A stretch of 64,000 nucleotides of DNA from Hyalangium versicolor (lineage in GTDB: Bacteria; Myxococcota; Myxococcia; Myxococcales; Myxococcaceae): assembly GCF_020103695.1 (NCBI RefSeq), contig NZ_JAHXBF010000007.1:186001-250000 (forward strand). Direction: 5' to 3'. Made by a program: the position numbers and the translations under genes. Below, one piece after another: positions 39,901-48,237 of this stretch; the first letter of the stretch is position 1, and the number at the start of each line of letters is the position of its first letter. The notes beneath the pieces are model-generated. The model saw nothing but the letters and a program-made list of their open reading frames with translations, did not search any database and had not been told where the DNA came from.

Positions 39901-41717
39901 AGGCTCAGCCCACGGCCGAGTGGAACGCTACGCCCGAGGCTCAGCCCACAGCCGAGTGGAGCGCTACTCCCGAGCCGCAGCCCGCAGCCGAGTGGAGCGC
40001 CACCCCCGAGGCTCAGCCCGCAGCCGAGTGGAGCGCTACTCCCGAGGCTCAGCCCACGGCCGAGTGGAGCGCTACTCCCGAGGCTCAGCCCACGGCCGAG
40101 TGGAGCCCGTCGGCTCAGGCTGAGCAACCGGTCCTCGAAGCCACCCCCGAGGATCAGGGACAGCCCTGGACGGCGCAGCCCGAGCCCGCAGCCCAGGCCG
40201 AGTGGTCCCCTGCTCCCGCCCAGGACACGGGCTGGCAGGCTCCGGAGCCCGCCGCCGAAACGCCCGACTGGGAAGCCACGCCCGTGGATCCCGTGGAGGA
40301 GTGGTCTCCGCAGCAGCACGCCCACGCCCCGCCAGCCCAGCATCCTCCTCAGCCGCCGAAGCAGCCCGAGCGCGCCGAGTGGGCCGAGCCCGAGCCCGAG
40401 TGGGCCAATGATCCGCCCTCGCGGGATCTGTTCGGAGCCACCTCCGAGATCGGCAAGCTCGCCTCCGAAGCAGAGAACGAGTACGCCCCGCGCGAGCAGT
40501 GGCCCGCAGGCCCCAGCCCGTTCGATGCGTCCATGGACAATATGGGCGCTGGTGCGCACTCCGCGCAGCAGCACCAGGCGGACCACTCGGCCTTCGGCAA
40601 GCCGATGCAGAACCTCTCCGCGTCGGAGCCGCGCCGCACTCGTGCTCCCAGCGCTCCGCCCCCGCCTCCCGTGGAGGTTGAAGCCGCTGGACCGAGCGTC
40701 GACGTCAGCTTCGATGACGCGCCTCCGGCCCCGCCTCCCGCCGAGGCCGCTGCCGAGCCGAGCATCGACGTCACCTTCGATGACGTGCCTCCCACTCCGC
40801 CCCCCGTGCCGAGCGCCAGCGAGGAGCTGCCCGTCATGGAGGTCGCCGAGATCGAGTTCACGGAGGAGGCTCCCGCACCGGCTCCTGCCGCGATCCCGAT
40901 GCCTCCGCCCGCTCCGCGTGCGCCCGTGGCGATCCCGATGCCTCCGCCCGCCGCCGCCGTACCGATGCCTCCACCCGCGCCTCCGGCGGCCCGTCTGGCG
41001 TCATCCCCGGCCACTCACGCCGGGGCGGTGGTGGTGCCTCCCGCGCCGCCTCCCGCAGCCCGGGCTCCCGCCGCGGCCATCCCGCTCCCCTCCCCGGCGA
41101 GTGCGCGTCCGGCTCCGAGCGTGCAGGCGATGAACTCCGCGGTGGCGCTGCCTCCGCCCGCGCCGCCAGTGGCCGCCCCCCCGCCTGCTCCGCCTCGTGC
41201 CCCCGCCGCGGCGAAGGCACCGGTGGTCATGCCTCCTCCGGCGCCTCGCGCGGCCCAGTCCGAGGCCGCGATCGCCATCGAGGAAGCGCCGCTCTTCGAG
41301 CCCAAGGGCGCTCCGCTGGCGCCCTCGGATGCCGGCCCGCGCTCCTGCTTCGTGGAGGGCGAGCACCGCGTCATCATCCACACCATCGAAGGCCAGGTGA
41401 AGCGCGGCATCATCCGCGACGTGGATCTGCTCGACGAGGCCATCGCGCTGGAGCAGCAGACGGGCTTCACGCCGGAGCGCATCCCCGGCAAGCGCGTGAA
41501 GGCCATCTTCTTCATGCTCCCGGCCGGCGCGCGGCTGCCGCAGGCCTCGGGACAGAAGATCCGCGTCACCTTCAATGATGGCCGCCAGGTCGCGGGCTTC
41601 TCGCAGGACTTCAAGGAAGGCGGCCAGGGCTTCTTCCTCATCCCGGCCGACAACCGCACCAACACCGCGCGCATCTTCGTCTACCGCTCCAGCGTCCAGG
41701 CCGTCGCCGAGGGGTAG
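36978..41717 (+). CDS. 1579-residue low-complexity repeat protein with C-terminal DUF6982/PilZ-like domain
   Basis: ATG 36978 follows AAGGTGG. Residues 1-45 form a charged helical head (EFRFLDEKRKMGSLSPAEEARWNELRGLLG). Residues ~55-270 are Tyr/Gln/Gly-rich repeats: three copies of QGYYGADGQWYA, then seven YDPNQ units. A long acidic Ala/Pro/Glu/Ser region (~280-870) contains regularly spaced ELS or ELT motifs. Nine 12-residue EWSATPEAQPAA units follow, then proline-rich PMPPPAP blocks. A compact globular C-terminal domain (~1465-1579) includes GQVKRGIIRDVDL and FFLIPADNRTNTARIFVY, similar to myxobacterial DUF6982/PilZ-like domains. It lacks a signal peptide, so it is cytoplasmic and largely disordered. 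Scaffolding, perhaps in motility or signalling, is inferred only. Confidence 0.8.
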   Translation: MSDTRAAMREFRFLDEKRKMGSLSPAEEARWNELRGLLGVQDAPYQEPPAAEAYPQQPQGYYGADGQWYAYPAGYAQPQQPQGYYGADGQWYAAPAPYPPQPQGYYGADGQWYAYPAGYPQQGYDPNQGYAQGYPAAQGYDPNQAQGYGGYPPAPAYDPNQGYPAAQGYDPNQAQGYGGYPPAPAYDPNQAQGYGGYPPAPAYDPNQGYDPNQGYGAQGYADPNYAAQGYAAQGYATQAQQPYPADPNQGYAAGYAQPYYPEQAPAQTDWQSTPDASSYEQPAPAPTQELAPSAAEEVDFGSLSGPTSWNAPTEAAPEPVQALSSDEAVPQAEADDFVEVSADEVESVEAEDVSDDASSFADLNAAPQVAPSQPAAEPVPEIQAAIAEPATPTFEAEPAADSELTELSADEVAEPIELEADDVSLIDAEAEPEPQAPVAAQPAPELEAPQLEPQPLETSPLEELSLDDVQPEPPVSSSFPAPEPAAATSESQLIAEPAPSEGDSWNSAPLAVETTAIEPSEPQPTLEALPVEAIPEPAEEISLSSADMLEATPAPAAPQPSAFAEPSVEEMPSPATSADSTLVLEATPVEEPPAPAQAPASSEQPTLEVSEFEMEMGAEVSPPPAPAPVPEQAAAAPAASIPEEAPTFDVSDLGAEVEPTPPAPSLAETLQPPSLELRPVQVGPDLQADTIELTEDSIETSQPAASPEPTSEAASASSAVAVDDVDLSGDPEEAVPLATNADLVPDMPATGNAWESTDRSIELSSEPSQSTGSDVIELTESSIEAQPAQSSAASIDTWSAGEASPESPAAQDWAGSDASAQTAPAGQEAAGTTTEGTDWSTASDSGQPDWLETSRSPAPATDVAPEWGAAPAPENPWAEPASPSEWSATPEANATPEWSAAPAADASSDWSATAQPAVTPEWSATPEAPAAPEWSATPEAQPAAEWSATPEAQPAAEWSATPEPQPTAEWSATPEAQPTAEWNATPEAQPTAEWSATPEPQPAAEWSATPEAQPAAEWSATPEAQPTAEWSATPEAQPTAEWSPSAQAEQPVLEATPEDQGQPWTAQPEPAAQAEWSPAPAQDTGWQAPEPAAETPDWEATPVDPVEEWSPQQHAHAPPAQHPPQPPKQPERAEWAEPEPEWANDPPSRDLFGATSEIGKLASEAENEYAPREQWPAGPSPFDASMDNMGAGAHSAQQHQADHSAFGKPMQNLSASEPRRTRAPSAPPPPPVEVEAAGPSVDVSFDDAPPAPPPAEAAAEPSIDVTFDDVPPTPPPVPSASEELPVMEVAEIEFTEEAPAPAPAAIPMPPPAPRAPVAIPMPPPAAAVPMPPPAPPAARLASSPATHAGAVVVPPAPPPAARAPAAAIPLPSPASARPAPSVQAMNSAVALPPPAPPVAAPPPAPPRAPAAAKAPVVMPPPAPRAAQSEAAIAIEEAPLFEPKGAPLAPSDAGPRSCFVEGEHRVIIHTIEGQVKRGIIRDVDLLDEAIALEQQTGFTPERIPGKRVKAIFFMLPAGARLPQASGQKIRVTFNDGRQVAGFSQDFKEGGQGFFLIPADNRTNTARIFVYRSSVQAVAEG
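37152..37640 (+). repeat. Coding repeats: GYYGADGQWYA and YDPNQ units
   Basis: Three near-identical copies of a 36-bp QGYYGADGQWYA unit begin at 37152, 37221 and 37284. They are followed by YDPNQ-containing units to ~37640, including three copies of AQGYGGYPPAPAYDPNQ. Tyr/Gly/Gln-rich repeats of this kind are typical of disordered, phase-separating or adhesive segments. Confidence 0.85.
39774..40097 (+). repeat. Nine consecutive 36-bp in-frame repeats (EWSATPEAQPAA)
   Basis: Units start exactly every 36 bp at 39774, 39810, 39846, 39882, 39918, 39954, 39990, 40026 and 40062; a degenerate tenth begins at 40098. Each encodes EWSATPE(A/P)QP(A/T)A, giving one Trp per 12 residues. Upstream (39610-39773) the spacing becomes irregular, showing older copies. 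The array is likely to vary in length between strains. Confidence 0.93.
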
Positions 41718-41730
41718 CCCGAAATGAAAA

Positions 41731-41757
41731 GAGGGGCCTCGTTCACCGAGGCCCCTC
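41731..41757 (-). terminator. Rho-independent terminator for the YceI gene, possibly bidirectional
   Basis: GAGGGGCCTCG-TTCAC-CGAGGCCCCTC is a perfect 11-bp stem with a 5-nt loop in the 70-bp gap between convergent genes. On the minus strand it is followed by TTTTCATTTC, as expected for a terminator of the YceI transcript. On the plus strand no T-run follows, but the stem may also stop the large repeat-protein transcript. Confidence 0.85.
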
Positions 41758-41787
41758 GCGAAGTCCGCTCGTAAGAGCGGTCCGGCG

Positions 41788-42408
41788 TTACTTGGTCTTG
41801 GCCGGCGCGGGAGCCGCGGCCTTCTTGATGAGGCTGAGGTCCAGCACCACGGAGACCTCATCGCCCACCAGCACGCCACCCGTCTCCAGGGTCTTGTTCC
41901 AGTTCAGGCCGAAGTCCTTGCGGTTGAGCTTGGTGCTCGCGGTGACGCCCGAGCGGGTGTTGCCCCAGGGATCCTTCACCTCCGAGGTCGGACCGGTGAC
42001 ATCGAGCGCCACCTCCTTGGTCACGCCGTGGAGGGTGAGATCGCCCGTCACCTTGAGCTTGCCCTCGCCGGCCTTCTCCACCTTCTTCGACTTGAAGGTG
42101 ATGGACGGGAACTTCTCCACGTCGAAGAAGTCCGGGCTCTTCAGGTGGGCATCGCGCTTGGGCTCGCGCGTGTCGATGGTGCTCGCGTCGATGGTGGCGG
42201 TGACGGTGGACTTGGTGATGTCCTTGTCATCCACGTTGATCGTGGCCTCGGTCTTGCCGAACGCGCCCGTCACGTTCGTGATCATCATGTGCTTCACGGT
42301 GAAGGTGGAGGTCGAGTGAGCGGGATCCGCATCCCAGGTGCTCGCCAGCGCGAGCGAGGGAAGGGCCAGGGCAGCAACGGCAACGGCGGACTTGAACAGA
42401 GTCTTCAT
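41788..42408 (-). CDS. YceI-family periplasmic lipid-binding protein
   Basis: ATG 42408 has GGAGAG 5-6 bp upstream; 206 residues. A signal peptide (MKTLFKSAVAVAALALPSLALAS) is followed by the YceI lipocalin-like domain: WDADPAHSTSTFTVKHM, HLKSPDFFDVEKFPSITF, GDLTLHGVTKEV and FGLNWNKTLETGG. YceI proteins bind polyisoprenoid-type amphiphiles in the periplasm. A short Ala/Pro/Lys tail ends the protein. It is divergent from the sigma-54 activator gene, with about 200 bp between, and ends in a strong hairpin terminator. Confidence 0.94.
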   Translation of the reverse strand: MKTLFKSAVAVAALALPSLALASTWDADPAHSTSTFTVKHMMITNVTGAFGKTEATINVDDKDITKSTVTATIDASTIDTREPKRDAHLKSPDFFDVEKFPSITFKSKKVEKAGEGKLKVTGDLTLHGVTKEVALDVTGPTSEVKDPWGNTRSGVTASTKLNRKDFGLNWNKTLETGGVLVGDEVSVVLDLSLIKKAAAPAPAKTK

Positions 42409-42607
42409 GTGTCTCTCCAAAGGCGGGCTCGAGTTCCCAGCGCGTCAGTGCGCGGGGAGTAGAACGGCCGACGCACACTACAGCAACAGCCGCGCCATCC
42501 TCCTCGAACCTTGCAAGTGCGTGAAATAACAGCCCCCCCTGCAGGGAGGAGTGCGCGGGGGCTCTCAAATTGATAGGAAACCGCATCGTTCTGGAAGGAG
42601 CTGAGAC

Positions 42608-44241
<1,634 letters not shown>

Positions 44242-44248
<7 letters not shown>

Positions 44249-44259
44249 TCGATCAGTTG
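44242..44259. repeat. 18-bp perfect palindrome spanning two convergent stop codons
   Basis: CAACTGATCGATCAGTTG is its own reverse complement. It contains the stop of the sigma-54 activator (TGA 44246-44248) and that of the rhomboid-like gene (complement of 44253-44255), so both proteins end in Asn-stop within the same palindrome. As RNA it could form a small hairpin at the end of both messages. Confidence 0.9.
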
Positions 44260-44990
44260 AGGTACCGGTCGTCCGGGCGATCCGACGAGATGACGTGCAG
44301 GTTGCGCGAGCGATTGCGCAACTGACGCTGCAGGCGCCAGTGGTTGAAGTGCAGCCACAGCCCTCGCGGGCTCCCGCCCTTCACGTAGCCCAAGGCGAGC
44401 AACAGGCCGAAGATCTCCGGCAGGTGGCCCAACACGCCTACCAGGATGCCACCAGGCGAGGTGAGGATTCCCAGGACCACGAAGCCCGCGCCAATGCCCG
44501 CGAAGGCATTGCCCGACAACGGAATGCCCCAGAAGTTCGTCTGCCCCCGCCCAATCACCAAGCCGTATGCCACCCAGAGGATGGACGCCATCACCGTACC
44601 GCCCGTGTAGCCCCCGGCATTCACCCCGAGCAGGAACATCACCACCGTGGTGAGGAAGCCGGCCACCACCGTGCATCCCAGCGCCAGCATCACCATCCGC
44701 TTGGGCCCCCACACCCCCTCGAGCCACCCACCGATGTTCCAGATGATGAGCGCGCCGAAGATGATGCCCAGCGGGCTCACCTCCACGAAGGCGTAGGTGA
44801 AGGGCTGCCAGAGCACCCCTCCCGGCAGCACGGGCGACAACAACAGCAAGCCGCCGAGCGCGTTGCGCGTCAGCAGGTACAGCACCGAGCCCACCACCAG
44901 CCCGAGCGCCAGCTTCGCCGCCGTGGACTCCAGGCCAGGGATCCCCAGCCCCCCTCCTCCCCCGCCTCCAAATCTGCGCACCGGTCGCAT
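44253..44990 (-). CDS. Rhomboid-like membrane protein with altered active site
   Basis: ATG 44990, preceded by GGAGGAG at 5 bp, gives 245 residues. After a glycine run there are about six membrane helices. WQPFTYAFVE (residues 61-70) matches the rhomboid L1-loop motif. The position of the catalytic GxSG reads GYTG with Thr129 in place of serine, and the His of the dyad may be His189 in GHLP. So the fold looks rhomboid, but it is either a threonine variant or an inactive, derlin/iRhom-like protein. It converges with the sigma-54 activator within a shared palindrome. Confidence 0.72.
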   Translation of the reverse strand: MRPVRRFGGGGGGGLGIPGLESTAAKLALGLVVGSVLYLLTRNALGGLLLLSPVLPGGVLWQPFTYAFVEVSPLGIIFGALIIWNIGGWLEGVWGPKRMVMLALGCTVVAGFLTTVVMFLLGVNAGGYTGGTVMASILWVAYGLVIGRGQTNFWGIPLSGNAFAGIGAGFVVLGILTSPGGILVGVLGHLPEIFGLLLALGYVKGGSPRGLWLHFNHWRLQRQLRNRSRNLHVISSDRPDDRYLN

Positions 44991-45156
44991 CCGCACTCCT
45001 CCGAGCTCGAAAGCCGAGCCGTCCAAAGGTGGTGAAAGGCTCGCTGCTTCGCAACCACTTCGTCAGCCAGTCATCGCCCCAAATGGTGAAGGGCGCCCAT
45101 CCCCTGTCCAGGGAGAGCGCCCTTCAAACGTCGCCTGCCCATCAAACGGGCGGCGT

Positions 45157-45354
45157 TCAGCTCTTGAACTTGTAGAACAACGTGATGGTCAGACAGTGGA
45201 ACTCCTTGTCCGAGGACTGCGTCACCACCTTGTCCACCACCTCCACGTTGGGATTCTCCTTGAGCCACTTGGTGATGTTCTCGCCCATGTTCTCGCGATC
45301 ACGCGCGAGTGTGGTGGAGAACACCTTGACTCCCGTGAAGTTGATAACGGCCAT
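45157..45354 (-). CDS. Small conserved-looking protein, unknown function
   Basis: The 65-residue product begins MAVINFTGVKVFSTTL and has GAGGG 5 bp before its ATG. It alternates beta-strand and helix patterns (INFTGVKVFSTTL, NITKWLKENPN, VEVVDKVVTQ, CLTITLFYKF), suggesting a compact alpha/beta fold. No signal peptide or catalytic motif is seen. Both the good ribosome site and the codon bias support coding. It lies in a minus-strand series between the rhomboid-like gene and the small zinc-motif gene. Confidence 0.72.
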   Translation of the reverse strand: MAVINFTGVKVFSTTLARDRENMGENITKWLKENPNVEVVDKVVTQSSDKEFHCLTITLFYKFKS

Positions 45355-45497
45355 TCCGACCCTCGTTTAAAACCAGCGATTCCGCAGGTTTAACCCGAGT
45401 CGCCGCCCCCAGCAAGAAAGGGCGTGGATTTTCCGGGCACGGCCCCCCTCCGGGGCTCCCTTCTGGACAGGATCGCCGGCCCCGAGAAGGCCCGGCC

Positions 45498-45716
45498 TCA
45501 GCGGATCGCGGCGGCCGCCCGGCGCTGCTGGCAGGAGACCTCGTCCTTGCACGAGGGCCCGATGCCATCCGGGTGTGGGCCCAGAGGAGTCTTGTCGCTC
45601 TCCTCCACGCCACACACCACACACTTGCGCTTGCGGTTGCGCCGCTCCGCCCGGCGCTGCTCGGCGATCGCCTTGGCCCGCTCGCGAGCTGTCTTCGCAT
45701 CCACCTCGTTGCTCAT
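45498..45716 (-). CDS. Small Cys-rich protein, probable zinc-binding
   Basis: ATG 45716 is preferred over the in-frame TTG at 45728, with GGGA 6 bp upstream; 72 residues. The N-terminal half is a very basic helix (AKAIAEQRRAERRNRKRK), and the C-terminal half has CVVCG and later CKDEVSC, four cysteines able to hold one zinc. It may bind nucleic acid. It starts 27 bp after the end of the thiolase gene on the same strand, so cotranscription is likely. No family was recognised. Confidence 0.65.
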   Translation of the reverse strand: MSNEVDAKTARERAKAIAEQRRAERRNRKRKCVVCGVEESDKTPLGPHPDGIGPSCKDEVSCQQRRAAAAIR

Positions 45717-45743
45717 CTCAAATCCCAATTGGAAGTCTGTTGC

Positions 45744-46940
45744 TCAGAGCGCCTCGACCAGCACCGCGATTCCCTGGCCGCCGCCGATGCACGCCGAACC
45801 GATACCATAGCGAGCCCCCCGGCGCTTCAGTTCGTAGACGAGCGTCATCGTGAGCCGGGCCCCCGAGGCGCCCAGCGGGTGACCCACCGCGATGGCTCCG
45901 CCGTTGACGTTCGTCCGGTCACGTGGCAACCCCAGCTCCTTCTCCACCGCCAGGTACTGGGGCGCGAAGGCCTCGTTCACCTCGAAGAGCTCCACGTCAC
46001 CCAGCTTGCACTCGGCGCGCTCCAGCAGCCGACGGATGGCCGGCGCGGGGCCAATGCCCATGATCTTCGGATCACACCCGGAGATGCCCCAGTTGACGAG
46101 CCGCGCCATCGGCTTCAGCCCCTGCTTCTCCACGAAGGAGCGGGTGGCCATCACCATGGAGCCGGCGCCGTCACAGATGCCGCTGGCGGCGCCCGCGTGC
46201 ACCACGCCGTCCTTCTTGAAGACCTTGGGCAGTTTGCGCAGACCCTCCACGGTGGTGTCCGGACGGTTGTGCTCGTCCTTGGCGAACACCGTCTCGCCCT
46301 TCTTGCCCTTGAGGGTGACAGGGGCAATCTCGTCCTGGAGACGGCCGGCCTCCTGGGCCGCGGCGAAGCGCTTCTGCGTGAGCACGGCGTACTCGTCCAC
46401 CGCGTCCTGCGAGAGCTGATAGTCCACCGCGAGCTGCTCGGCCGTGAGCGCCATGGCCTGACCGGTGTAGCTGTCCGTGAGCGCCGTCCACAACATGTCC
46501 TCGAGGCCACCCTTGCCCAGCGGCAGGCCCCAACGCGCGCCGCGGATGACGTGGGGCGCCTGGCTCATGGACTCGGTGCCACCGGCCAGCACGCACGAGG
46601 CCTGCTCGGTGAGCAGCATCTCCGCGGCGTTGACGAAGGCCTGGAAGCCCGAGCCGCACAGCCGGTTCACACCCAGCGCGGGAACCGGCACCGGCACGCC
46701 CGTGCGCAGCCCCACGTGGCGCGGCAGGTAGATGGCGTCCGAGCTCGTCTGGACGACGTTGCCGTACACCACGTGCTGGATCTGCTCCGGGGACACCTTC
46801 GCCTGGGCGAGGGCCGCCTTGGCGGACTCGACGGCCAGGTCCGTGGCGCTCAGGTCCTTGAGGCTGCCCCCATAGGTACCGAACGGGGTGCGCTTGCCGG
46901 ATAGGAAATAGATCTCTTCGCTCTTCGAAACGCTCTTCAT
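45744..46940 (-). CDS. Acetyl-CoA acetyltransferase / thiolase
   Basis: The 398-residue thiolase has the nucleophilic cysteine in NRLCGSGFQ (Cys95), NEAFAPQ, the histidine in GGAIAVGHPLGASG and the second cysteine in SACIGGGQG. The length and motifs fit either a biosynthetic acetoacetyl-CoA thiolase or a beta-oxidation thiolase; the sequence does not decide. The gene follows the membrane-protein gene at 46999 by 58 bp on the same strand and precedes the small Cys-rich gene, so it may be part of a three-gene transcript. Confidence 0.94.
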   Translation of the reverse strand: MKSVSKSEEIYFLSGKRTPFGTYGGSLKDLSATDLAVESAKAALAQAKVSPEQIQHVVYGNVVQTSSDAIYLPRHVGLRTGVPVPVPALGVNRLCGSGFQAFVNAAEMLLTEQASCVLAGGTESMSQAPHVIRGARWGLPLGKGGLEDMLWTALTDSYTGQAMALTAEQLAVDYQLSQDAVDEYAVLTQKRFAAAQEAGRLQDEIAPVTLKGKKGETVFAKDEHNRPDTTVEGLRKLPKVFKKDGVVHAGAASGICDGAGSMVMATRSFVEKQGLKPMARLVNWGISGCDPKIMGIGPAPAIRRLLERAECKLGDVELFEVNEAFAPQYLAVEKELGLPRDRTNVNGGAIAVGHPLGASGARLTMTLVYELKRRGARYGIGSACIGGGQGIAVLVEAL

Positions 46941-46998
46941 GGGAAATGCGGCTCCAGGACCAGGAACCCAGGCTCCTTAACGTGACCCCGGCTCTGCT

Positions 46999-47646
46999 TC
47001 AACGGGCACGCCCCCCCAGAAACGCACTGGCTACCAGGGCAAGCGCCGCCACCGTCCACAGCAAACCCGTCAGGTTCTGTTTGCGGATCTCCTTCTGCCC
47101 GAGCCCTCGGTACCATGAACGCCCGGCCTCCACGCGTCCTTCCCACGTGAAGTCCCCCATGGGGCTCAAACCTTCCAGGCGCCGCAGGTGGGCCCGGAAG
47201 AGGCGCTCGGGAGAGGCGTCCGGCAGCCCCCCCGAACGGTAGCGCCCGGGAATGTCGAGCCCTGGACGCCGATAGCCGGCGGTGATGACGAAGCCCTCGG
47301 GAGCCAGGGGGGTGAGGAAGTAGAGACGCGGGGAGGCGTCCGGCCCCCGGTGGAGCGTGGCGAAGACGCGCTCGGCCGGATGCGCGTAGTCATAAGAAAG
47401 ACTGGTGCGGCGCAGGGGCGGCTTCTCCTCGTGACTGCCGAGCGGGATGAAGCCCAGGGCCTGAAGCTGTTGCGCCACCGGCTCGAAGTCCTCAGGCAGG
47501 TTCATCTGGTCGCCCGGGGCATCAGGCTCGACGCGGACGCGAGCGGGGAAGAGATAGAGGATGGCGCGCCAGAAGTTGAGCACCAGGAGCATCACCGCGA
47601 GCGCCAGGCCCGTCAGCGCGGTGGCCAGGTGCACGAGGACGTTCAT
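46999..47646 (-). CDS. Membrane protein with N- and C-terminal helices, uncharacterised
   Basis: ATG 47646, after GGAG, gives 215 residues. Helix one is at residues ~5-30 (LATALTGLALAVMLLVLNFWRAILYLF) and helix two near the C-terminus (GLLWTVAALALVASAFL). Between them is a soluble domain of about 150 residues with SHEEKPPLRRTSLSYDYAHP and LYFLTPLAPEGFVITAGYRR. No motif was recognised. Distance to the thiolase start is 58 bp on the same strand. Confidence 0.75.
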   Translation of the reverse strand: MNVLVHLATALTGLALAVMLLVLNFWRAILYLFPARVRVEPDAPGDQMNLPEDFEPVAQQLQALGFIPLGSHEEKPPLRRTSLSYDYAHPAERVFATLHRGPDASPRLYFLTPLAPEGFVITAGYRRPGLDIPGRYRSGGLPDASPERLFRAHLRRLEGLSPMGDFTWEGRVEAGRSWYRGLGQKEIRKQNLTGLLWTVAALALVASAFLGGRAR

Positions 47647-47736
47647 GGGCGGGCTCCGCGAGTCGAGGCCATCCTTGCACCGTAGCGACGGGGCTGGCCC
47701 CCGTCCACGGTCCACTGGCTCCCAGGGCGCGAGTCC

Positions 47737-48225
47737 ATGTATGACCCGTCGCGCCACGACATGTTCCATGAACGCCCTTTCCGAGTCTCCTCCTCACGGG
47801 AGCCCCCTCCCGTGACGGGGCATCCCCCACCCGTGGAGCCGCCCGTGGTGCGCAAGGGCGAGCTCGAGTTCTGCGCCACGCCTCTGGAGCTGGAGGTGCA
47901 CGTGTGGGACTACCACGCGGATCCGGTCCACCTGTCCTCGGAGGATCTCGACGTGCTGGGCCTCATCGCCACCGAGCAGCGCCCGCTGCTGGGCACGAGC
48001 CTGGTGGCGCCCTGGCGCCGGGCGCTGCGAGAAGGCCGGGCGAGAGACCTACCGCTGCCCCAGTTGAGCGACGAGGCCAACGCCCGGGCCCTGCACCTGG
48101 GAGGGCTGGCCCTGCTGCCCGTGGCGGAGGGAGTGGATGTGTACGTCGTCAGCTACCACGCCTCGCCCGTGCGGCTGGGAGTGGATCACCTGACGCGGCT
48201 CGGCCTGCGGTACCGGGACGCCTGA
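47737..48225 (+). CDS. Hypothetical protein with an internal duplication
   Basis: 162 residues from ATG 47737 (a second ATG at 47761 is possible). The N-terminal ~35 residues are Pro-rich. The rest contains two similar segments of about 25 residues: LEVHVWDYHADPVHLSSEDL near residue 50, and VDVYVVSYHASPVRLGVDHL near residue 132. Both share (V/D)YHA(D/S)PV followed by a leucine-rich helix. No signal peptide or known family was seen. It converges with the kinase/ATPase gene. Confidence 0.7.
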   Translation: MYDPSRHDMFHERPFRVSSSREPPPVTGHPPPVEPPVVRKGELEFCATPLELEVHVWDYHADPVHLSSEDLDVLGLIATEQRPLLGTSLVAPWRRALREGRARDLPLPQLSDEANARALHLGGLALLPVAEGVDVYVVSYHASPVRLGVDHLTRLGLRYRDA

Positions 48226-48237
48226 GGCCCGCGCGGG

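Noticed and set aside
39774-40097. CRISPR-like 36-bp periodic array
   Set aside because: Repeats are contiguous, without spacers, in frame and encode a repeated peptide; no cas genes are near.
45421-45480. GC-rich hairpins as a terminator between small genes
   Set aside because: Arms are imperfect and no T-run follows on either strand.
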